NCBI GenBank assembly: GCA_003254885.1
Contig: QANT01008021.1
Coordinates: 1-27,668 of the forward strand
Length of the DNA: 27,668 nt
Reading direction: 5' to 3'
Source: Purshia tridentata
Lineage: Eukaryota; Streptophyta; Magnoliopsida; Rosales; Rosaceae
How positions within the stretch are numbered: position 1 is the stretch's first letter; each line of letters begins with the position of its first letter. A model generated the notes under the pieces. That model did not search any database, was not told where the DNA came from, and worked only from the letters and a program-made list of their open reading frames with translations. A program made the position numbers and the translations under genes. Positions 20,664-27,668 of this stretch are shown piece after piece.

Positions 20664-23600
20664 TTAGGCATCGTCTTCTTTTTCGCTACCGGGGGTTCCA
20701 GCGAGCCAGCCCCAGACGCCACCTGAGCTCTGTCTCTTAGCATTTAAAGCAGCTTGTTCTGATGCAGCCTTTTGTCGCTGGAGGAGTTCAAGTTCTTTCT
20801 GCAATGTCTCCATTGTTTGGAGCTTCTGCCGTAATTCAGCAAGTTCAACCTGTAGATTCAACAAGTAGTTAGCGGTAAATCCAAATTCTTTTCTCTACAC
20901 AACTTGAGAAGTGCCAATGTCAAGGCAGCCTGGTGCTATAACACTCAGGCTACTAAGGTCAGCTAAAATGGATAGTGATAAGATCCACCAGCCTCCCCCT
21001 GAACCTCAAGCTTTTCACAGAGATCATCCAAAAAACTATTATATTTGTCTAACAAAATCTGAACTGAATGTGCAGAAATTCTTGTTTGGCAATGGAAACA
21101 TCTAAATTAACCGAGAATCAAGTGATAGTTGTCCATATTGTGACCCAACTGACCAATAAGGTAAAATCAGTTAAAGAGTGAGAGCATACCTCAAGTTTGA
21201 AACATCTTGACTGCTCAGATGCAAGTTGGCCACGTACAGATTGAAGCTCCTATAAATTCAGTACGATGAGATCAATGGCAATTCATACAAGAGGGAAAAC
21301 ACACACAAATTACGTGTGCCCTAGCAAATTTGGATTAACAACCAGTACTAGACAATTCAATTCCTGATATAAGATCCTTCTGAGCACAGAAGGTTCCTCC
21401 AAGCAACAGAGTATAACCACCTTTTTTCGAAATATGCATATGTATATATCCACTAGTAGTTACCTTGTACAGGTCAGTGTTACGAGTCTCTGCCTCTGCT
21501 AACTCTTGCTTTAATTGGAGAGAATGCATCTTCTCCTTACTGAGTAATGATTCTAATTCTTCTTTCTCTGCTTTGATGGTTTCTATAAGAAGTTCATTGG
21601 TATTTTTGCCTTTGGATTTCTGCAAGAGAGTCTAAATGTTTGAGTAATAACCAATAACATGAAAACATATCTGTGGCAAAAAAAAACAAAAAAAACAAAA
21701 AGAAGCAGATTAATACAAGATCAAAAATTTATCTGATACTGGGAACTACTGGGTCATTAAGAAATTAGTAACCATGTACATCTTTAACAAAGTAAACAGC
21801 TTCTGGAAAACAAAACGAGAATGAAAAGTAAGTACTAATGACAAAATGTGGACCTAGGCAATGATATTTACAAATGCAAGCATATTATAGCCTACAGGGG
21901 GGGGAGAGAGAGAGAGAGAGAGAGAGAGGGACCAGTCTACTCAACATAATAAAGCACACATACAAATAATTCTGAAACTGAAGGGCATCTCAAAGATATT
22001 TGCCACATTTTCATGAGAGACTATGCTGATTGACCTTAATTGGAATTTTATATAAACATACATAAACACATACGGGTGCATTCCATCTGCTTGAATAATT
22101 TTTGCACACTAAGTGGTGCAGTACTCTTAAAAGCAAATTTTGGATAATATAAAATAAAGGTCAAATCTCCATATGCTTTTCAATTATTACATACCATGGG
22201 CTCTGAGTCAACATTGTCCATAACGATTTCCCTGATTTTTCCTTCATGCCCTGCTTCAAACTCAGACTCCACGTCTCTTGTAGCATTTGTAACATTATGC
22301 ACAGCAGAAACACTGTCTGGAACAGGAGTTTCCATCATCTTTGATTGCAAGGTTGACTTGTGGCTTGGTTTAAGAACATTAACCTAACAGCATCAAGAAA
22401 TATTAGGACAATAGAACAAGAGTAGAGGAAGCCGCAATTTCAATGAAAATTGCTCCTCACCTCATTGTTGTAACGCCCGTTGTATCCTCCAAACGCTACA
22501 AGTACATCTTCACCATTGTAAGAGCCTACGGCCAAACTTAAACCCTGCAAAAGGAGACAATCAGATGGCAGTTCCACTACATTAATGCGGGTAGTGAAAT
22601 TATCTCACACTTGACAGAAGGCTATGGTAGCAATCCCTCATCAGGCAAAGATCTAATCATGATAATAACTAATATAGTATTAACGCATACATGCACGCCA
22701 TTCAAATGAAGTTGACTAAACAGAGGCTCCCAGAAATATAATACCTCACTAGCAATAGGAACACGCCCTTTAATGGTAGTTACAACAGACCAAACAAGTG
22801 TAGACATATTTAGGACAACAGTTTCCGAAACCCCTGCAAAAATGCAAAATAAAGAGATAAATATCCAACTACACGGAGTAAAGTGGATTCCAGTTATGAA
22901 GTAGATCCACTAACACCTATGAATTCCAAAACCATCCAGATGCCAAAATAGTAATATGCATACCACTCTTATTGTCACCACCACCAACAATGAACCAATT
23001 CTCCCCAATTGTCACACCTGCATGCCCAGCCCGTGGAGTTGGTATTTCACCCTGTTGTGTGGGTCTTGACCATTCCATCTATAAAGTCCAAATATATGAA
23101 AGGCATGATGAAAAGTTTTATTGAACAACAACAAAAGAAAAAATTTAGAATAGAGTAGTTAACTTACAGTTTGCAAATCAAGGACGTGCAGATCATTGAA
23201 GCACGTTGCATGTGAACCCCCACCAAATATAAGGAGGTAACGCTCAGCATGGAGAGCAGCAGCATGATCAGACCTTGGAGAAGGAGGCACCCCTCTGCGA
23301 AAGAATGAAAATATATTAACCTCAATGTTGATACAGCTACATGAGAGGAAAAAAATATATTGCTTGTGCTTCTGAAGTTTCCATTTATGTCTTACACAGT
23401 ATCAATCTCATCCCAGGTCATTGTTTCTAGGTCAAGAATATGTAGATCATTCAAGAGAGTCCTCTTTGCATCTTGTCCCCCAAAAATTACCAAGTTGTTA
23501 CCTCCAACAAGGGTCACGGACTGACCTCCGCGTGATACCTGAAAAATATGGTGGAAAAGCACCATGATTTCAAAAATTACAAGCATGCACTTGTGCTTTA

Positions 23601-26182
23601 TACTTGCATTTTATAAATACATAACAGTCAAGAGAACAAATAAATACCGGTGGTTTCCCATAAGTCTTTAAGGATGACCAAGTGCTAGTTTGTAGATCAA
23701 ATTCCTTAACTGTCATGAAAAAACAGGGGTAAAAGGTAAGAAAATAAGAAAGCATATGAAATGGTTAAAAGGGCCTAGCCTTAAAAAGCTTGAAATGAAT
23801 CTAGAATAAGGTTCTACTGAGCAAGTGTTAAGAAAGTTGCACCAGCAAGATTTAACATATCCATCACAAAAATCAAATGACACTAAGATATTAATTCATA
23901 CCCTGGATAGAATCAGAAGGATTCTTTGTATGTCCAGCAATTGAAAGAAGCTTATTCCCCCATGGTATCTACAGAAACAGAGAAACGATTGGACAATATC
24001 ACTGTGGGTATTCAGAATTGTTGCAATAAATGTCAGCAGAAGGGGATGGATATTGTGCAAAAGTTCATGTCTTTGTGATAGAACCTTGATTCTAAAATTC
24101 ATTGAGGGGAAAGAAAACTGTTCTATACTAACCAAGGAATGACCAGCAAATGGGGTTACTGTTACTGGAGAGTGTAAGTCAGGTGCCCTAGCTTTGGCCT
24201 CAATCTTTAACCAAGTCCAACTCCTAAAATCCAAGACCTGTATTGTACTTGAAATTTGTGAAAACAAGAAAATGTATCCATATCTATGTCAAATTTCAAT
24301 GCAAAGTATACATAACATAAAGGTTGAACATAAACCTTTAACAATACAAAGGAAGCACATATAGAGTTTACAATCATTAAGAACACCTATATCTCCACGT
24401 ACTCAGATTTCTTCATATCAAAAGAGTGCCAAGAGGGTGATACCCATGTATACAAGCTATATAATCCACCAATTCAGATCAATGTTCATTTCCTTTCTTC
24501 AGATGAGTATCACTAAGAGTAGCAATATATAAGAATCATACAAAACACACCCCCAAAACACCACTAGCATAGTCTGACTTGGTCGATGGTCCAACATAGA
24601 ATACTTTATGTATATGTAAATATGCATAAGTTGCTTACATGGAGATCGTTTAAGTAACGACCATTGTGGTTTCCACCATATATATACATCTTGTCTTGAA
24701 TTACTGCTGCTCCATGCTGAAAAGTGAGAACCCTTTGTTCAAAAAGAAGAAGGTGGTAAAGAAGATGAAGAAAATGAAGAGGCAGACATCCTAATACCTC
24801 ATATCTGGTTTTCGGACGTTGGCCGGATATTGGAGGTGCAATCCATTGATCATAAATAACAACTGAGCCCAATCCTTCAGAGACCACATCTTTATCTTGA
24901 GCTTCCACTATGCTCCCATTTTCAGCGGGGATCGTCTTTGTCTCAGGAAAAGACTTTCCATTCTCAACAACTGGCTCAACTTTGGAATTTTGCTATAAAA
25001 ACCACAGTAACACACAAAGAAACACTAGGTAAGCGCAAAGGAATGAGGAAGAGTTGCATGCAAAGTCTAATTTCCATGATAATCCCAAAGAACTATAAAC
25101 TAGCCCATCAGAAAAACAACCATTGAAAGTCTCTAACAGAATAGACAGGGGAAAGAAAAGGAGATATTGTATAAATACTTCCAGACTACTCACGTTCATT
25201 TGTACATCTACCACAGGCTCTGAAATAAAGTTTGATGCTCTTGAATACCAACCTGGATCTTCTTCCTACTCAAAAAATAATGCAGACAAAGATAGATTAG
25301 CAAAGTTCTTGGTCAAATAACAAAAACATAGACCTGAAATCTTATTGCGCAGACCTCCAATATTTTCACAAACAGACGCATTGCTTCAGTGGAAGCCATA
25401 TCTGCAAGCTTCTTCCAGCTGCAATTGTACATATGAAACACAATTATCAAAGAAGACATGTACATCTTCTTAAAATGAGAAAATGAGAGTTAGTTGTAAA
25501 TGTAAGCATACCTGCTCCATTTGCTTTTTTCAATAGCATTCCAAGCACTAGGTTCCGGTACGTTACAAGGCCCTACAGTAGCCTGCCATTACAATTGTAG
25601 AAACAACAAAATGCACAATAAGACACACTAAATTGACATGCAAAAGCACATATATCTATAGAGACTGACACATACATGTTTTAGATAGATAAATCCATAC
25701 ACGCAAACATACTTATATAATTACACATATACTGTACATACGTACATATATAAAGAGAATTTAATCCAAGTTATAGATCAACATCCAAAACATGCCAATC
25801 TGGATTTTGAAATTCCAGATCTACCTAAATTACACATAGTAAACACAAAAGGATCAACGTGAAAATCAAACACTCCAGTGAGCATCAAAACCGTGGAATT
25901 GACATTTTTACAGGCAATGCGATCGAGAAGCGAGAGATTGGGATTGAGATCGAGTTTGAGACCGAAAACGAATAAGTGTGTGTGAATGGGATCGAGAAGG
26001 CAGAGGAAGGTGTATGTTACCTGCTGGTACAGAGCGTAGAGGATGAGAGCGGACTCGGAGTTGAACTTGGACCGAACCGCTTTAGAGGAGGAGCGAGGAG
26101 ATCCATCGAACCCAGCGTACGAGGCCGCCGCGTAGAACCGCTCAGGGTATTGGAGCCCCGAGCTCGCTCGAGCCATAGCCAT
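20664..26182 (-). CDS. ACBP4: Kelch-repeat acyl-CoA-binding protein, ACBP4/ACBP5 type
   Basis: Cytosolic protein that binds long-chain acyl-CoA esters and carries them in lipid metabolism; Arabidopsis ACBP4 also binds the ethylene factor EBP. Exons in transcript order: 26182-26021, 25582-25512, 25418-25355, 25265-25194, 24992-24798, 24716-24639, 24237-24133, 23968-23902, 23709-23648, 23538-23396, 23294-23168, 23078-22964, 22833-22745, 22544-22461, 22383-22195, 21619-21464, 21249-21190, 20849-20664. All introns are GT-AG; 674 aa (Arabidopsis ACBP4: 668). The ACB domain covers about 12-113 (YPERFYAAASYAGFDG, YALYQQATVGPCN, AMRLFVKILEEEDPGWYSR). Kelch repeats span about 186-478 (MYIYGGNHNGRYLNDLH, LVIFGGQDAKRTLLNDLH, LLIFGGGSHATCFNDLH, LVAFGGYNGRYNNE). 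A coiled coil follows (about 545-660), and the end is GGVWGWLAGTPGSEKEDDA. Intact. The paralogue choice between ACBP4 and ACBP5 is not meaningful outside Brassicaceae. Confidence 0.95.
21897..21928. repeat. G run plus (GA)n microsatellite in ACBP intron 15
   Basis: Eight G residues merge into about twelve perfect GA units between exon 15 and exon 16. It is probably length-polymorphic and a usable marker. It lies about 270 bases upstream (on the gene strand) of the exon 16 acceptor. Confidence 0.9.
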
Positions 26183-26189
26183 TTTTGTC

Positions 26190-26223
26190 CCTCTCTCTCT
26201 CTCTATCTCTCTGTCTCTCTCTC
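26190..26223. repeat. CT/GA microsatellite in the ACBP 5' leader
   Basis: A near-perfect CT run on the plus strand (GA on the gene strand) ends only 8 bases before the ATG. GA-rich leaders are common in plant genes and can bind BPC/GAGA-type factors or affect translation. That role is inference. Confidence 0.75.
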
Positions 26224-26435
26224 GGTCTATGTGGTTTTTTTCTTGTAAGAGAAAGAGCAACGGAACTATGGTCCTCTGCGATTCAACTCGGGATTTAATT
26301 AATACGTCGTATAAGAAATGGAGGGTGTTTGGTGTGGGATTTGAGAAGTGGAAGTCACACAAAGTGATTGTTTGTTTATGACTTATGCTGTGGTTTTATT
26401 ATGGGATGTGGCCCTGTCGACATGCCACCATGCCA
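26224..26435 (-). other. ACBP upstream leader and proximal promoter
   Basis: This is the start-proximal upstream DNA of the ACBP gene, cut off by the foldback element that begins about 255 bases before the ATG. No clear TATA box is visible on the gene strand. Confidence 0.4.
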
Positions 26436-26850
26436 AGGGATGGCAATTATCCCCGTCCCTGCTAAGCTCCGTAGGGCCCCACCCCGATTAAGTGGGTATG
26501 GTATTACCACTCCCCGTCCCGCAAGGCTCCGTATACCCGTTTAATTAAATAAATATATTATATAATATTAATTTTATAATTATATTTCAATTTTCTGTTA
26601 TAATTTTTGTTATTCATATGAATTTAATAGTGTTATAATTTAATTTAATGATGTTTTAATATACTATATGTATGTTAGTGTATTTTATTTATATTATATT
26701 ATATATTTGTGTTGATTTAGTATTATTTTAATAAAAAAATGTTAGAAAAAGAGATATGGGGCACCGCATACCCGACGGGGACCCTATATACCCGACGGGG
26801 TGGGGATGGTATTGGCAAACCCGGCCCCGCCCCGCCCCGTTGCCATCTCT
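26436..26850. mobile_element. Foldback / hAT-like non-autonomous element with GC-rich ends
   Basis: The left end reads AGGGATGGCAATTATCCCCG and the right end, reverse-complemented, reads AGAGATGGCAACGGGGCGGG. Both arms continue with CCCCGTC, ACCCG and GGGTATGGTATT/GGGATGGTATTGG-like words. The 200-bp centre (about 26540-26745) is extremely AT-rich. GATGGCAACGGGG-type inverted ends recur in many plant non-autonomous DNA elements. I cannot find a convincing 8-bp target-site duplication, so class and exact ends are uncertain. There is no coding capacity. Confidence 0.6.
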
Positions 26851-27506
26851 GATTCTCATCAGTCCTTTTTTCGTTTTTCCTTTTCTTTTCTTTCTTTTGG
26901 GTTGCTTGGGATTTTTTTTTTGGGTAAGTTGTGAGTGGTGTTTCGCTCGTTTTATTACCTAACTCATATCAAAACAACCATTTAACAAACTTTACGTAAC
27001 CCATTTCAAGTAATTTGATAGTAACCTAATTTTTTTATTAATTATATCACAAATAACATAAGTAAATATTTAGTGCATTATTATCAATAGTAACTAACAA
27101 AATGAAAGTGAATGTAATTTCAAATAGTTGTACTTTGTTTTATTTTTTTTACATATATATATAAGCAAAAAAAAAAACCATAAAACATTCATATAAATCA
27201 TTTTATACAATTTTAAGGTTAAAATTATTAAAAAATTTCACTGAATTATCATAAAATTGTTCAACAATTTCAGTAGCCAAACACTAAGCTCATTAAAAAG
27301 TGAGCCAGCTTGTAATGAAAACCTTTGTATGGACAATTTTATTTTCTAAAAACCCTTTACATTATGGATTTGTCTAATTGTAATTAGCAAGAAAATATTG
27401 AAAAAATATGTAACAGCATAATAAAAATGATTTTTAAAAAGTATTAAATTATGCGATTGGAGTGACCGACTGATTCACGACTAACGAGCTTGGGCCACAA
27501 AGACTA
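26851..27506. other. AT-rich intergenic DNA
   Basis: No gene, RNA or bounded repeat is recognised. The stretch holds T- and A-tracts and low-complexity AT sequence between two repeat elements. Confidence 0.5.
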
Positions 27507-27668
27507 AGAGTGCACACGGATCGGTTATCCGATCCACAAACCATTATCCATATCCATATCCAATCCACAATTTGCGGTATAGCAATTTTCATATTCATAT
27601 CCGATCCACAAATTCGGATATCCACAAAATCAGATCGAATCGGATCGGATAACGGATAATATCCAAAT
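27507..27668. repeat. Palindromic GGATCGGATA-type repeat, truncated by the window end
   Basis: It begins AGAGTGCACACGGATCGG and contains many direct and inverted variants of GGATCGGATA, ATCCGATCCACAAA and CCATATCCATATCC. Such dispersed repeats built from GGATATCCGAT words are common in dicot genomes and resemble ends of non-autonomous DNA transposons. The other end lies beyond the window, so neither size nor target duplication can be judged. Confidence 0.5.

Noticed and set aside
26756..26962. Short open frame beginning MGHRIPDG at the right arm of the foldback element
   Set aside because: It is the GC-rich inverted end read as codons and runs into T-rich DNA; no protein family.
1..27668. 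CRISPR arrays, phage or bacterial operon features, rRNA and tRNA genes
   Set aside because: None of the regular repeat-spacer patterns, polycistronic gene packing or conserved RNA signatures was seen on either strand. The window is plant nuclear DNA.

Overview
This window is nuclear genomic DNA from a eudicot plant, probably a rosid. A Rosaceae-like origin is my impression, not a demonstrated result. The evidence is seven plant-type protein genes with GT-AG introns of plant size, AT-rich intergenic DNA, short microsatellites, and non-autonomous DNA-transposon debris. There are no operons, phage genes, CRISPR arrays or recognisable rRNA/tRNA genes. I found no broken copy of a real gene.

Layout, left to right: (1) 804-1470 (+), two-exon histone H2A with a C-terminal SPKK tail (heterochromatic H2A.W type), preceded by histone-type promoter motifs. 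(2) 1851-4943 (+), eleven-exon DEG14/HtrA2-like serine protease with a complete His-Asp-Ser triad and a C-terminal PDZ region. (3) 5495-7498 (-), four-exon autophagy PROPPIN of the ATG18a type. (4) 8441-9346 (+), intronless ISY1 splicing factor. (5) 11124-11981 (-), intronless SRC2-like C2-domain protein. (6) 13479-17721 (-), two-exon PWWP-domain protein of the PDP1 family. (7) 20664-26182 (-), eighteen-exon kelch-repeat acyl-CoA-binding protein of the ACBP4/ACBP5 type. All exon joins were worked out by hand from splice signals, reading-frame continuity and family knowledge.

The gene order carries information. H2A.W, DEG14, PDP1 and ACBP5 also lie close together on Arabidopsis chromosome 5 (around At5g27630-At5g27670, from memory). 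The window therefore appears to keep an ancient microsyntenic block, with ATG18a, ISY1 and SRC2 between DEG14 and PDP1 (gained here, or lost from the Arabidopsis segment). The genes act in unrelated processes (chromatin, mitochondrial proteolysis, autophagy, splicing, membrane/Ca2+ binding, lipid binding). I see no co-operating gene system.

The gene-free DNA holds most of the unusual structure. There is a well-bounded 370-bp MITE with long inverted repeats and a 9-bp target-site duplication (19311-19680). A GC-rich-ended foldback element lies at 26436-26850. A palindromic GGATCGGATA-type repeat is cut by the window end (27507 onward). Several small local duplications lie downstream of ISY1, in a DEG14 intron and upstream of the PWWP gene. 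I did not find a previously undescribed biological system; the MITE and the syntenic block are the best leads.
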